Below, one piece after another: positions 21,401 through 35,050 of a stretch of DNA of 64,000 nucleotides; positions within the stretch are counted from its first letter, which is position 1, and each line of letters opens with the position of its first letter. A program made the translations under genes and the position numbers. The stretch is taken from the NCBI GenBank assembly GCA_963965975.1, contig OZ014415.1:3229001-3293000 (forward strand). The letters are read 5' to 3'. The DNA is from Xestospongia bergquistia (lineage: Eukaryota > Porifera > Demospongiae > Haplosclerida > Petrosiidae). The notes under the pieces were generated by a model. That model was not told the DNA's origin, did no database searches, and saw only the letters and a list, made by a program, of their open reading frames with translations.

Positions 21401-24400
21401 TCTGAGTCCAAGCCCTTGTAGAAATTCTAACCACTCGTGGTTCTTATATTCATCTGGAACAAATTCAAAATAAGCAGGAAATGTTGTGAAAATGAGAAGT
21501 GTATGATCTGAAAAATTTTTTATCGGAAAAAGGTTTCCATTTTTTGATTTTAAGCAATTTAAAGCCTGTAATCTAGACAAAAATATACCTGCAGCATTCC
21601 TCTTTTTTGGGTTGCTATATTGATGATCATACATAAGGTCTCGATACATGTTGTCTTTGATGTATCTCAAATGATCTTCCCTTTCTTTTGGCACAAATAA
21701 GTGAAATTTTGGAAAGATGAAGTCAGCATAAATGTCTTTATTGTCTAGTTCTTCACCTCCAAGGCTTGAGATATCACTACAGAGTGTCTTCCATGGACCC
21801 AAGCGATGGAGAAAGACAATACTATCTATTGGAGCCCACTTCTCATAGCCGGCTTTACAAAATTCATCTGGCCACAGATAGATGTTCTTACCAAAAATGC
21901 TAGTCAAATGTCCATTAATTGTATCAAATATAGGCAATGATGTGATGTAAAAAAGACTGTGACTATCATGTCTGTAGTTAATCCAGCTGAAATAACTAAA
22001 TAAAATTTGAATTGTTGTATTTGGATCACTTAAATTGTCTAGTATTCTTTTCTTGGTATGTATATGAAAAAGCATAGCAAGAACCCGATCATGATTTGGT
22101 AACTGAAGGCAATGCTTTTCTATCTCTTTGTTTATTTCTGTGTTCAAGACAGGAATACCTAGAGAAGTAAGGTTTTCAAAAATATTTTTAAAATGAACTT
22201 CATTGACATATGATGGAGTTACAAGAGGAAGAATTGGAGAACTTGCACTGTAGAGAGTCTGACTGCAACTTGGTATTAATGCCCAAGACTTTATAAGTTG
22301 AGCTTGATGGTGTTTGAAGATTTGATCGTCTGTAATACATATCCACAATTCTTTTAATGTTTTGTCACTGAGAACAGACTTGTAATTAACCACCTCAGAA
22401 TTCTGAAGGAGAGGATTATAATTTTCTCTCATCATATTATCAATGAAACTAAATGTCACATCAAATGCTGAAAGGAAGTAAGAACTGCATAGATTAGGAT
22501 ATTTAGCTAATATGCTTTGATGTAGAAACAATGAAGCTGACTTTGGAAAAAGATGGGAAAACTTGCTGCACAGAACTTTTTGGTGCTGTTCAAATAATCT
22601 CAATTTACCATCAGCTGCTAGAAGTAGTGGATACTCAAAAGGTGAATGTGGAAATCTTTGCTGCACTACTGAGCCTTCAATAGAAAAGGTCAACAGATAT
22701 TCAAGAAAATGACAAAAGTTTTCTATTGAGATAAATGGAGTCTGTTCTATTGGACAGGAGTAAGTAGTGATGATATCACAATGAAATTCAGTGTAGTAGT
22801 TATAAACAGACTCAGGGCTCACTATGGGCGGGTTAATTTCTAGATGTTCCAGGTGTTTATAGATTATATGTGGAGCACAAGTCAGTATCATGCCTATATT
22901 TCTCAAGACTTGCCTTAATCCTTTCTCTATCTTTGTTTGGAAATATGCTTGTTTTATGGGATTATCATCATTGTAGAGTAAATGCCATTTAACAGAGTAC
23001 AAAGCCTCTGATGATGAGTTTGGAAATATTTCAGATGCCAGTACAGCAGCATTGGCAGACCATAACTTTTTAAAAACTGAGCTACACAATCCTTTCCAAT
23101 CTTCATTAGTAGATTCTGCTTGGACTGGTTTGTTCGTGACTAATCTCTTTGAGAATGCTTTCGTGTCATATGTTAGACCTTGAGACCTATATGCCATAGC
23201 TGGGTTTGATCTCTCTGGTGGTTTACTTCTTTCAAGATAAATTGGATAGAGATTGTAGTAACAATTAACTGCAGCATATAGATCATCAAGTGATTTATAA
23301 CCTTCTGGATCTAAGTAGTATTCTCTAGCTTGTGTCAGAAAATGGACATAAGATGAAGCAATAGCCTGAATGAGAAAAGAATTCCAGTTTGTTCGACTAT
23401 CATCACCACTGTCACTACTCCAGAGAGAGCGACGATTGCTACTGAGAGCAAACTGACCATTAATGTGGACAGGAAGACGAGTTTGGATTGTGAGAGGAAG
23501 AAAACAAAACAGTTTGCCATTAAAGTGCTCACGATGGTGAAATGTTGCTGCTATGCCATGCTTAGGAAGGGTTTGATCAATATATGTCCAATTTTGAGAA
23601 TGATTTTGGAGGTCTCCAACACCTTGTTGTAACAGCCATTTCTCTTCACTGGTTTCAGTTTTAATAGTTAAAGGATATGTAACAACTTGAGGTTGTTTTG
23701 ACTTCTTAAAGTTACTAAAGACATCACAAAGACTGCTGCGAGCATGAAGAGCTGAGTCATCTAGATATACTTTATAGCTAGCCTTACATTGGAATTCACA
23801 AGAAGTAGCATCAATTGTATAGAACTCAAACTGAGTTAAATGATTCAAAAAGAGGAGGGCATCTTTAATTTGACACACCCAATTCATAATGTTTTTCTCC
23901 ATTACTTCAGGAGTGAGTGGTTCAATTGAATTCTTCTCATCTATAAGCTCAGAGGCCTTAATCTGCTCAATTGTGGACCTCAATGGAAATCGAAAGAGAG
24001 AGCCTTTCTTAAGACATAATAATTGTTTAGGAAGGGAATCCTGCAAATATGCACTTTGAAGATCAGACATACTATTCCAGAAGTTACTATGAATATCATA
24101 TCTTCTTCCAGGACATTTTAAATTAGCTCCAGGAACATAGCAACAATGAGGATCAAAGACACAAAGGATATTACCTCGTGTAATAAAACTAGGACAATCT
24201 GTTATATGATATACCACATTAAAACCAATACCAAACTGCCCAATACTTTCAATATTGTTTCCTTTTGAACCAAGGCCTAGTTTTTGTATGCCTTCTAGAT
24301 CTTCATCAGTGAAGTCTTTATCATTCCAGACCAATAAGGCAGGACCTTGAAGTTCTGCCCACTTCGGAGAAAGTAATCGATTCTTCCCATGTGTTCTCTT

Positions 24401-27400
24401 GTCAAGTATGACACACATTTTTGTAGCCTTGGCATCATCAGCATTTTGTAATAGCTCTTTAAGAAAAGTGACATCTAGTGGATAATCTTGTAGAATATTC
24501 TTAATTCTTTGAGTAAGGTCTTCTCTTTGGCCAAACTCTGAGCTTGAAAAATGCTGCAACTCAGTCGGAGTGAATTTATCTAAGAATTTGTTACTTGTAG
24601 GTACTACACCAAAAATAAGAGCTCTTTCTCTGTTTGATAAATTAGGGTGGACATAATTACAATCTTGAACAGCTGGCGGAAGCCATGGTGCATCATTGAA
24701 TGATAATTGTTTGGCAGGTCTAAGTGTATAACCTTCATCTACAAGAATAACAGGTTCTGTTTCCAAAATCACTTCATCAACTTGCAAGTCACATAAATTT
24801 AAATCTGATATTATACAATCTACAAGTTTATGATAGTCTGAAGGAAGTTTTGCTGTTTCAAATGTCTTAAAGAGACATTGAAATGTCTGTAACAATTTTA
24901 GCACTGTAAAGTCATCTTTAATCTGCAATGCATTTAACAAATGCTCTCGATCTGATAGCATATCTGGAAGCTTGTACAGGTATGGTCCATCTTTCTTTCT
25001 CCAATTTTTAGCTACATTTGTAGGGAAAGCAAAATAGTTGCCAGTCCAAATGAAGGGCTTGTTTTGATATGCTTGTAATGTTTCTTGAACTTGGGTGTAA
25101 GTTGGTATAGTCTGATGTATAGTGTCATTGGTTTGATGTTGACTGTAGATTTCATCATCTAAAAACCCATACACTTGACGACAAATCTGAGATGTCATTT
25201 CAAGCATTTCTGGTTGCTCAGGGTCAAATTGATTAACAAGACACTGAAAATGTAATAGAACATCATCTACTGATGGTCTGGTTGGAATACCCAATAATGT
25301 AAGAATATTATGTGGAATGTTACCACATCCTCCCTGGTCAACATAATTAGTATTAACAATTGCTTTCTGTGAACCTACAATCAGACCAGCCTTTGACATA
25401 TCCATTGAGATCACTTGAGATGGACTTAATAGATCATATCCTTCTCCTTTCCAAAGCAAGTTATATCCCTTAGGCTTTGAGAGTATTGGAAGAAATGGTA
25501 TGCATTTGAGTGGACCAATTTCTGGGAAAATGTTTTGCTGGAAAGTGACCTTTTCATTTATAATTGAAACAAATAGCTTAATTCTTTTAAGAGCTTTAAC
25601 CTTGTCCTGGAGAAACAGCTTATTTACTGTTTTGGCACAATCAATAATAATATTCCAATGTAAGTTTGACTTCAAAGATAATAATCCAAGTGATTTAATA
25701 GCTTGACAAATTAAGCTGTTTTTATAAAAATCTTGAAATGGAAACATTTCATCATTAGGATGAAACAAGTCTTCAAAAATATATGGGTCAACAAGCTCAC
25801 TAGCTAATTTTACTTGAACACCATTTGGAGAACATGGAATACATGGATGCTCTTGAAGGTATTTTGTTAGCACTGAGTTAGTTGTCATGTCAATTGCTAA
25901 TGTTGTTAGTATAAAGGATAGAATTTCATTGCGAACACTTACATTGCTTTGAAAATAGTAAAATTTTGTAAAAAATGTGTCTACAAATTCATTTTGCTTT
26001 ATAATTTGTTGAGAAACAATGCCTTCAGTATTAAGCTGATCAAAATAAGAGCATGGTAGAGAAACTACAGGAAGTTCTAGTATACATACAGCTTTCATAA
26101 TAGAACTAAGTATATCAACAGCTGGTACATTGAATATATCTGGAGAAATAAATTTGGATTCAACTAATCTTAACCACATGTTTATAGAAACAGAATGACA
26201 GAGTGTATTCTCTGATATCATTTTGTACAAGACTGAGTTCATACTCTCCCATGGATATCTTGATTGTAGCCTAGTGTCCAAAGGCCAAAGAGAATAAAAC
26301 TCATACTTAAAGAGTTGACCTGATATACACATAACTTGTAGAGTATTCAATAAACTACAATAAGCCTTTGGTATAGTAGTTTCCATTAACTTTTTGTTCC
26401 ACCCTTCTCTTGAATCAGTAGCTATTCTAGATGAACCAGTCCAGATACCACTTCTGTTACTCATAACAGCAAAGTTAGCACTTACATGTACAGGTAGTCC
26501 TGTACTAGGTACTGCTAATGGAAGAAAACAAAATACAGACCCTTCTATCTGTTTACATTCAAAACTATTGGACTCATTAACTTTAATAAGCTGGCAAGCA
26601 ACAGATGCAATAGAAGGTTGAGTTTGATGATCTTGTGTAAGAAGCTCTTCCTTGTGGTTTGAAACCAACCAATATTCTACTAAGACATGTTGCTTTAATT
26701 TCTCGATAGTGAAACATTTAATTTCTTTTGGACTACTTAATGAACTCATTTCAATTGATACATGAAGGTTTGGCTGAAAACCATTTCTGTCAATTGAGCT
26801 AAATGTAATTTTTTTTACATGTTGTAAAAACAGTAACAACTTGGATCCATTCTCAGTTAAGTCTTCTCTGAGTTGTGATATCATGTGCTCATTGTAGAGT
26901 GTAGAACTAATTTGACTGGGACTTCTTCTAAAAGGAAACCGAAACATAGTACCATTGTATACAGTAGACCCTTTGAAACCAAACAAGCCTTCATATGGTA
27001 CTAGTTGTTGAGACTGAGATACAAACTTTGATCGGTACTTCACCTTCTTACCTGGTCTGTTCTCGTTACAAACTATGCCTTTAAGATACTGGAGAGTAGG
27101 GTCAAATATATAAAGCCACTCTCCACTCACAAATGAAGGGACATCAGTGATGTGATATACTGAACAAAAACCAACACCAAATTTACCAATCTTTAATGGT
27201 TTATTAGCTTTTGTAGCACCAGCTAATTTGGTGATATTTTCAAAATCTTCATTTGTAAAAGTGCTATTATTATGAACTATTAAAGCAGGACCATGGCTAT
27301 CACCCATTCCCTTAAACAAGAGCTTTTCCGTTGTGTGTTGACGAGCATCATAAAGAATGTTGACTTCTGTGGCTTCAGCGTCATCAGCATTTTGTATCAT

Positions 27401-30400
27401 TTCCTTAATAATGGTCAGACCATCTTTGTATTCCTTCAAAATATTGCTAAGACGAGTGATAAGAGGTTCATGTTGACCAGCATCTTCGAATACATCCTCT
27501 GTAATATCAAGATGATCACTGAGAGGACTTAGACCAAGCTGGGGAGCAAGATGAGCTACACGATCATGAACTAATATATACTCTTCATTAGAAGTCATAG
27601 CAATGTTAAGAAGCATTTCGTTATCTGTATAGGTAACCTCCTTAACAAGTTGAAGCTGTGGATATTGGGAATCACTCTGTACTGGTATTAATACATCTAC
27701 ATTAATTCTTGATTGATCATCTACTACCCAGTCTAATATTGCCTTTACTAATGACCATGCTTCTTCTGTACTAATTTGATCTGTTCTATCTTTAATAGAT
27801 TTGAGTACAGAAAGTATATGATTTGTAGTAATCTGTGGTTGAATTCCACATTTAGAAAAAAGTTCGCAAAATTTTTGCAATCTGTTTGGTATAGTGAAGA
27901 CAAAAGGCTCTAAACTTTGTCTGAAGGTAGGATTACTTTTAATAGCTACCATACTAGAGCTGATAAATGTGGATTCACTCTCTATCCATACCCAATTCTT
28001 TATATCATGAAAGGTCTCCATGTCACAATAATCTACATTATCTTGAAGGTAACTATAGGTCTGGTATGATAATTGATCTAATACATCAGACTCTATTTTA
28101 TCCTTGTTTTCGATTATCTCTTTAAAATGTGCTACAACTGCACCTACAATAACTAGAGAAGAACTACCAAGGAATTGAGCAATTTGTAATGGTACATTCT
28201 CTACAAAAATTATTTGTGAGCCTGCTATCATTGGCAATTGTGATGAGCTTATGTCTTGTGATATGACTACTAATGGATTATATTTCAATGATGCTAAGCG
28301 TTGATGAAAGGAAGAACCCTTCCACATTAAGCAAGTAGGATAGTCTTGAGGATAACTAGGAACTATTGGTAACCAGCAATAACTTTGAGCTTGAAGTACC
28401 AAAGTGTTCTGTAAAGTACCATGTCTTAGTGGAAATGTAGTAGTAACCACACTTTCGTTGAGGACATTTGGGTACTTGTTGAGATAGCAAAAAACTGCTT
28501 TGATTCTAGAAATGCTTACATCATTAGATGTAGCTATGCCAGTTCCCGAATACACCTGAATACTAGTTATAATCTGTATTATATCTGTCCCTGTGAGAGA
28601 GGTAATAGACTTTAATCCACACTGTCGAAGAGTATAGAAATAAGAAGAAAAATCTGGTCCAGGAAATACTGGTTCATTACTAAACAACTGCTTCAACATA
28701 GCATCTTGAGGATCAAAAAGTTTACACGGAGCGTGAAGTACTGTCGATGAAGAGACTGGTATGAATGACAAAGTTGATATGGCGTTTTTGAATTGTGCAA
28801 ATAAGCTGGGATATTTCCTTCTTATGCTATCAAACCTATCAAGTATGTTTGTCATAAAAGGGACAACATTACTAATATTGAACTCTCTTTTTTGAATTTG
28901 ATTAAAGGAAAACTCTAGAAGATACTCTACTTCATTCATAAACCTAATGTGCTTACAAAGCTGTTTTAATAGATTCAGTTCATTGCCATATCTGCTAATG
29001 ACAAGAGGAGTGTTGGAAAGTAGGTCTTTTCTCAAGTCAAATGACTCACTCTCTGCAATAGCTTTGCTTCCATAATATGGTGTCCTAATAGAGTTGACAG
29101 AGTAATAAATTCCTGTGTTTTGAATGACATTAAATATAGGCAATGTACAGACTGTATTAACTCTAGCTACTGTAGACGATATGGTAGATGATAGAAGTAC
29201 TTGTAAAGCTTTAGCTTCTTCGTTAGAAAATTTTACATTTCCTAAACTAAAGCCTTGCATTGCATCTAGTATATCATCTGGATTAAACTGGTATAGATAT
29301 TGAGGCAGTTGACGATGAGTCAAATATGGAAAGCATTGAGCATTAGCTAGCTTAATACCACACTTTTCTAAAGCTACCACTAACATTGAAGAAGCTGAAG
29401 AATAAAGAGAAATGTATACAACTCCACCTTGTTTAGCTAAAGGCATCACAATAGTTGAACCTGATGAGTGTTTTATTGGTATTATCTGCTGTTGATGGAA
29501 GAAGTGTAATTCTTTATCTCGAAGCCACTGCCAGAATATGTCAAGTTGTTCATTAGGCCATGATTGAGGATTACATGATGGTAAAAGTTTTGCTACTTCA
29601 GAAACACCCAATACTTTGAGTTGTGTTTGGCCACTATTTGCAACCTTGGTTAAATTTAAATGAGTAATTGGGTTATCAGAATAAACACTGACTAATATAT
29701 GCTCTAAACCAGGTAGAAGAGTATGTGGAGTACTACTACTACAAATATATGATGTAGTTGTACCATATGAATAATAAGTGGTTTGTATAAACTGTACAAA
29801 GTCTCCATTGAGCAATGGAAGCAGTTTAAGACCAGAAAGGTCATTATACTTGTTGTCACTGAGGCAGTAGTCAAGAACATTAAATTTAGCTTCCTTAGTC
29901 ATATACTCATAAGAACCAGGGTGTTTTTTAAGTGCTGTCCTCACTTTAGAAGGGGTTAGAATGTTTTTATTTTGAGTGGAATAGTGCTGTAGAGCAATCC
30001 ACTGCTTATGGTCTATTTCTACTAGATTAACATGGCAATTTAAAATACACTCCTTGACTGGTTGGGGAACCACTTCATTCTCACCTACAAATATTGATTC
30101 ACTAATACTAATCCACTGTCCTCTAGCAACTGGAGTGTACACAACTTGATTGCTCTGGAGAAGTAGTATATAAAAAGGTTCTAACATATTTTGCCAAGTT
30201 GTACATTTAACATGATCTATATCTGGCCAACAATTGTAAATAGCAGTATAATTATTGGGACATAGTTGTATTAACAGTGATATTAGCTGTGCATAACAAG
30301 AAGGCAAACATTTTTTTACTAACAAGTTATTCCAAGTACTTTCTTCATCATCTTTCCTTTCCTGTGCTTCCCATTTGAGAGATCGACGATTACTACTCAC

Positions 30401-31137
30401 AGCAAAAGTTCCATTAATGTGAACACTAAATGGAGCTTTGTCTTCAATGGGTAAAGGAAGGACACAAAATATACGACCACCATAACATGGTGTGGTACTG
30501 ACTTCAAAAGCTGTTCCTATCCAGGGCAAAACATGCTGCTTCTCTGCTAATTGCATTACTTCTGTGTCCTCACTACCAACCTGATTAACTACTATCCATT
30601 CGTGCTTATTATAGCTGCTATCATCATGAATTTCAACGCATAAATGATCGCAACTTTTAATAACCTTGCGCACACTACTCAGTGAATCAATTGTAAAAGA
30701 GGATTGTACATCACTGAGTAACTTTTGTTGTTGAGTTATGTGTTGAACAGAAGTATCAGCATCAATACTTACTTTGAACACTGACTTAAATGTGTTATAG
30801 ACAGAAATCTCTATTACTTCAATGGAACAAACTGATCGAAGAAAAAGTAAAGTGTATTTTGCTTCAGCTTTAAGAGATTCTAGTAACACTTGAAGCTTTG
30901 ATATAGTATAGACCTCATCGGAAAGCTTTGATGGTTGGTTACGAAGTGGAAATCTTAAAAGTGTTTTCCCATGAAAGGATTCTGAAAAACCGCAGATGCC
31001 TTTATAAGGAGCTAGTGTTTTAGGACAACTTGCTAATAGACTTTTTAAGTAATAGCCTTTACCAGACTCACTTTTCCATATATGTTCTTGTGGCTCTAGG
31101 AATCCACAGTAGTCCTCACTAACAATTACTGGAAGAT
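18431..31137 (-). CDS. Sacsin-like gene, exon 3 (12.7-kb exon)
   Basis: Acceptor TTGTATTCAG, then an uninterrupted frame of 4,235 codons to the stop at 18431-18433. It codes for the rest of module 1, modules 2 and 3, the J-domain and HEPN. The lack of introns over this length resembles the single giant exon of vertebrate sacsin genes. Confidence 0.95.
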
Positions 31138-31940
31138 CTGAATACAAATAAAATAATATTCATGAGCTATAAATTTTACTGGAACTTCCTGTCATGAATC
31201 TAATTATATTTCCATGAAAACTGTACTTACCAGTAATGTGATAGACAGAGTTGAATCCAATTCCAAATTTTCCTACTTTGTGTGGATTCTTAGCTTTACC
31301 ACTCTGGTGTAGACTTTGTATACTATCCCAATCTTCTTTCTTAAAAGACGCATTATTAAAAGACATTAAGGCTGGACCATAAAACCGAAATAGTTCATCA
31401 TGTTTCTCAGTATCTGTGACTAGCCCATGTGGGAGAGTCTGTAACTCCCGGCAGTCCAGGAAGAATTTGACCTCAGTAGCTCCAGCATCATCAGCATTTT
31501 GAATGACTTCCTGTAATAGACTAGAGGTGACCCCGGGCTATGACAATGCACTTTTTATAAACCTCATATATTATATTGAGTTTTGGTCTAAAAACTTATT
31601 GTATTATGATAAACTATTTTGAACATTAAAGTCTGTTATACTGTGTAATGAAGCAACACTAGATATCAACTATTTGGAAAATATATTACATATATATAAG
31701 TAATATGTGTCTTAACTTAATCAATGCATGATGTCCTGAATATAGTATGGTTAAGTTAGTGTTACCCATGTAGTTAAAACATAACTAGTTAGGATCTTTA
31801 AAACAATGTAGTCTATATAGTGAGCAAGAAATTACCTTGAATATTTGTCCATTGGGATACTCTCTGAGAATGTTTTTAATCATCTCGTACAGTGGAGGCC
31901 TCTTCTGCCCGAACAATTCTCCCTGCAATGATGTAGTCAT
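18431..31940 (-). CDS. Sacsin-like giant co-chaperone, 3 exons, about 4,372 aa
   Basis: Exons on the minus strand are 31836-31940, 31231-31537 and 18431-31137; their sum (13,119 bp) is in frame with a stop at the end. Three sacsin repeat modules each begin with an HSP90-like ATPase: residues about 8-150 (VIQNADDAGATE; GKFGIGFNSVYHITD), about 1350-1490 (MIQNADDAEATE; GKFGVGFCSVYHITD) and about 2338-2475 (LLQNADDAKATK; GQFGIGFNVVYHITD). A J-domain follows at about 4096-4156 with intact HPD (YLKYHPDKAN), then a HEPN domain at about 4233-4370. Human sacsin has the same order in a similar length but starts with a ubiquitin-like domain, which is not seen here: the ATG has an in-frame TAG 15 bp upstream. 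In vertebrates sacsin is a cytosolic HSP70 co-chaperone linked to mitochondria and intermediate filaments; a chaperone role here is by homology. One exon of 12.7 kb is exceptional. Confidence 0.95.
31231..31537 (-). CDS. Sacsin-like gene, exon 2 (first ATP-binding box)
   Basis: Acceptor TTGTCATAG, donor GTAAGTACAG, 307 bp. It carries PGVTSSLLQEVIQNADDAGA and GKFGIGFNSVYHIT, the nucleotide-binding motifs of the HSP90-like fold. It ends in phase 1 and the split codon with exon 3 gives Asp, completing YHITD. Confidence 0.92.
31836..31940 (-). CDS. Sacsin-like gene, exon 1 (start)
   Basis: It starts at ATG 31938-31940 and encodes MTTSLQGELFGQKRPPLYEM and then IKNILREYPNGQIFK, 35 codons, phase 0, with donor GTAATTTC. 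The product is the lead-in helix of the first sacsin repeat (compare FGQ...ILREYP in known sacsins). An upstream in-frame TAG favours this start. Confidence 0.88.
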
Positions 31941-32140
31941 AGCGGATGATGACTAAGAATACAGCACACTTAGTCACAAACAATATCAATGTCGAACGCA
32001 GCAGCTGTGTAGACCAGGAATAGTAAAGTAATCCGAAATGTAATAATATTCATGATTTTGTAAAAATCACGCGGAGGGGCCTTGTCTGTTCGGAGTAAAG
32101 GGGCTTGGCAACTACGAGTGGGCGGATAGCATGTTTTTTT
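31941..32140 (-). promoter_or_regulatory. Probable promoter/5' region of the sacsin-like gene
   Basis: Directly upstream of the start lies a locally GC- and CpG-richer patch (GGAGGGGCCTTGTCTGTTCG, GTGGGCGGATAG), unlike the AT-rich surroundings. No TATA box in a convincing place. The call rests on position and composition only. Confidence 0.35.
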
Positions 32141-32786
32141 TTACTTGATTAATAATACGATACAGTGTAATGTTATAGTGTTATACATTAAGAGAAAGAA
32201 CTGTATAAATATTCGTAAAAGAAATCGTCATAGTTACGCAAGGAGGCCTAGTGAGGGATCCTGCCATCACATGATCAAAACTAAGTCATTTGTCGTCAGC
32301 TCAGTGTTATTGAATGTTGACCTTGGTCCTTGATCCTCAGAAACATATTACAACTGTATTGTTGATCTCTTTAGTAACCATTAGAGAAATGAAACGTTTA
32401 GTAAGTAACTCCCATAACTTTCTCTCTACCCATTGTCATTCCACCAGTTTTAGTAGCGGGAAAAAAAAAACAGAGAAATGAAAGAACCAGACTCAACTTC
32501 TCTTATTTGTTGCTAATAAGCACGTCTCTTCTCTCTTTCATATTTATGGTAGATGGATGATAAAGACTGTGACATTTGCTTGCTGCTAATGGATGAAGAC
32601 CCTTTAATTGAAAAAGGAAAACTTCCAAGATGAACTCCAGAAACCTTGGGCTTTTCCATCCTGTATGCACCAATGTTGATAATGGCACATAACTTTCGTC
32701 TCAACTGTCACAAGGGTACCCCTCATTGTTTCAATACCTCTCAGTATAATTACATCACTATGTCTTCTTATAAGCACACAAGTGTC
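32141..32786. other. Spacer between sacsin-like gene and head-to-head scrap
   Basis: No gene recognised. It includes a short A-run (32461-32470) and weak open frames on both strands without splice support. Confidence 0.45.
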
Positions 32787-32816
32787 CTCAGTATCTGACT
32801 AGTGACAGATACTGAG
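32787..32816. repeat. Short fold-back at the edge of the sacsin scrap
   Basis: CTCAGTATCTG (32787-32797) and its exact reverse complement CAGATACTGAG (32806-32816) flank an 8-bp spacer. The right arm belongs to the sacsin homology (VTDTEKH region); the left arm lies outside it, so it was probably made by a local template switch. Confidence 0.75.
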
Positions 32817-33705
32817 AAACATGCTGAAATATCTAATTTTTGTGGTCTAGCCTGTCTTTTGATTTTAAGAAAGAAGTCTGGGATAGTATACAAAGTCTAC
32901 ACCAGAGTGGTAAACCTAAGAACCCACACAAAGTAGGAAAGTTTGGAGTTGGATTTATCTCTGTTTATCACATTACTGGTACCGTTCATAATGAGTTCAT
33001 GAGAGGAACTTCCACTAAATTTATAGCTTATGAATATTCTGTTATTTGTATTCAGATCTTCCAGTAATTGTTAGTGAGGACTACTGTGGATTCCTAAAAC
33101 CACAAGAAGATGTGAGGAAGAATCAGTCTTGAAATTGTGCTTTATAAAATATATTAGCAAGTCATCCTGAAACAATATCTTATTATAAAGGTATCTGTGG
33201 TTTTTCTGAATCCTGTCAATAGAACAAATGATCAAAAAAAAACTAAAGTATTTTTTGTTTCAGCTTTGAAAAGTTCTAGTAGCACTTGAAATCTAGAATT
33301 TTGGAAACCAGAAGAATGTTTGACTGTAAAAAGATAGAGATTTCTGTCAATAACACTCTTAAGCCAGTGTTTAAAGTAAGTGTTGATATAGTGATACCTA
33401 TGTTCAACTCATAACTCAAAAACAAAAATTGTTCTCTGATACAATCCGCTTTCATAATTGATTCGCTGAGTAGTGTGCACAAGTTATTTAAATATTGCTT
33501 ACTTCAGCTTTAAAGTACATGACGATAGTAGTCACAGTAAGTACAAATAAAAAGTAGTTTGGGTTGGTATTGAGAACACAGAGGTAATAAGACTAACAGA
33601 GGAAGATCATGTTTTGCCCTGGGTAGGAACTGCTATTGAAATCAGTGCTACATCATGTTGTGGTGATCATATATTTTGTGTCCTTCCTTTGCCTTCTTTA
33701 GGAAA
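32801..33705 (+). pseudogene. N-terminal scrap of a sacsin-like gene
   Basis: Plus-strand homology to exon 2 and the start of exon 3 of the intact gene. Pieces include VWDSIQSLHQSGKPKNPHKV, KFGVGFISVYHITG, then after the old intron position LPVIVSEDYCGFLKPQE, and near the end EDHVLPWVGTAIEIS with FCVLPLP. Stops and frameshifts break all frames. The start ATG region (exon 1) is missing. Together with 12700-17610 it has the same orientation and covers the opposite end of the protein, as if an older plus-strand paralogue had been split around the intact minus-strand gene. Confidence 0.88.
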
Positions 33706-35050
33706 ACTACTGGAAAACTTATTCTTGGGCTTAATATTTCATTGATAATGAATTCACTGTATGTATTGTTTCAGGTAATGAAGGCCCCAACAAATCTGAT
33801 ATCAGTGACAGTCTGATAGTGAAACTGACTCCAACATTCAAGATGAACTTATTATTAGGATGACTTGTGATGGATCCTACACCTTTTAAAGATGCTTCAT
33901 GCACTTATTTTTTTTAACTTCAATTCTATAATAGTTTGAAGATTCTTTAATGTCTTAGTATATTTTGGACCAATTTACTAATAATGTAATTAGCACTAGA
34001 TTAAGTGATACGTGACATAATTCAACATTCCATACATACCTTATTTTCATTTTTTCCACCTGACACGTCAAAACATGACAGGCAATTCTACAATTGTTTC
34101 AGACCAAGTGTTAACTGTACAGGTATGTTTAAGAAACATCTTTGATTAGGTGAGTAGTTTCTACCAACTCTTCAGTTTCAAAGATAGCAATAATCCAGCC
34201 CATAAAGCATAATCTTTGTATGATTTCTACAACCATATTCTTGTTAATTAAATCCTAAATCAGTGCAATCATGATATAATGTTTAATATATTGTATATAA
34301 ATGAGGTAATACATCAAGTTATGTGTGAGTTAGAAATTAGGAAATAAGGTGCTAATGTTATGAAGTTAGGTACACATGACTCACGACTCAAATTAACTCA
34401 GTGGTACCATACACCTATCTGAAATCATAACAATAACTGCAATTCTCACATATAACCTCCTGGGTCTCATAACATTAACAGGTCAACAACATGACAAGAA
34501 ATATAAATGATAAAACTTATATGACTGCATGCACAGTATCTAAATGAAGTGACAGTTAATAAAGACTTAAGGTGTATTCAACATTAACATTATAAAATTT
34601 AACAGACTGAAAGGCCGAATGTAATGAGGTTATAAGACTACAGTAGTCATTGAAGTAACAAATTGAAACTCAAATTATGAAAAGTGATCAATAATGACAG
34701 ATACACAAAATAAACTGAAAAAACAAGTAAAGTAAACTGAACATCAAGTAAAGTAAAGTAAAGTAGCAATCTGACATTGTTTATTATGTTTACCATAGTA
34801 AACATGATACAATGAGTACACTGTACTTAATGTAGAAGTTACCTTTGTCAACACAGTTGTTGTATTATATATCAGTTAAAGTACATATGTAGTGTTTGTC
34901 ATTGCATGTTGGTTTAGTTTATATAAGTAAGGCGTGTTCTAATAGTAGTTTGTATAGTGCATTGTTAACAGTTTCTAATGATAAATGGGATAGATGAATG
35001 AATTGATGTATTGATGGTAGACAGCTTATAAGTATTTTATATCTCTACCA
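33706..35050. other. Gene-poor AT-rich region
   Basis: No coding segment recognised. A short (AAGT)n tract (AAGTAAAGTAAAGTAAAGTA) lies near 34745-34765. Confidence 0.5.

Noticed and set aside
32145..32704. Overlapping open frames upstream of the sacsin-like gene
   Set aside because: Both strands are equally open and no motif is found; position suggests promoter or spacer DNA.
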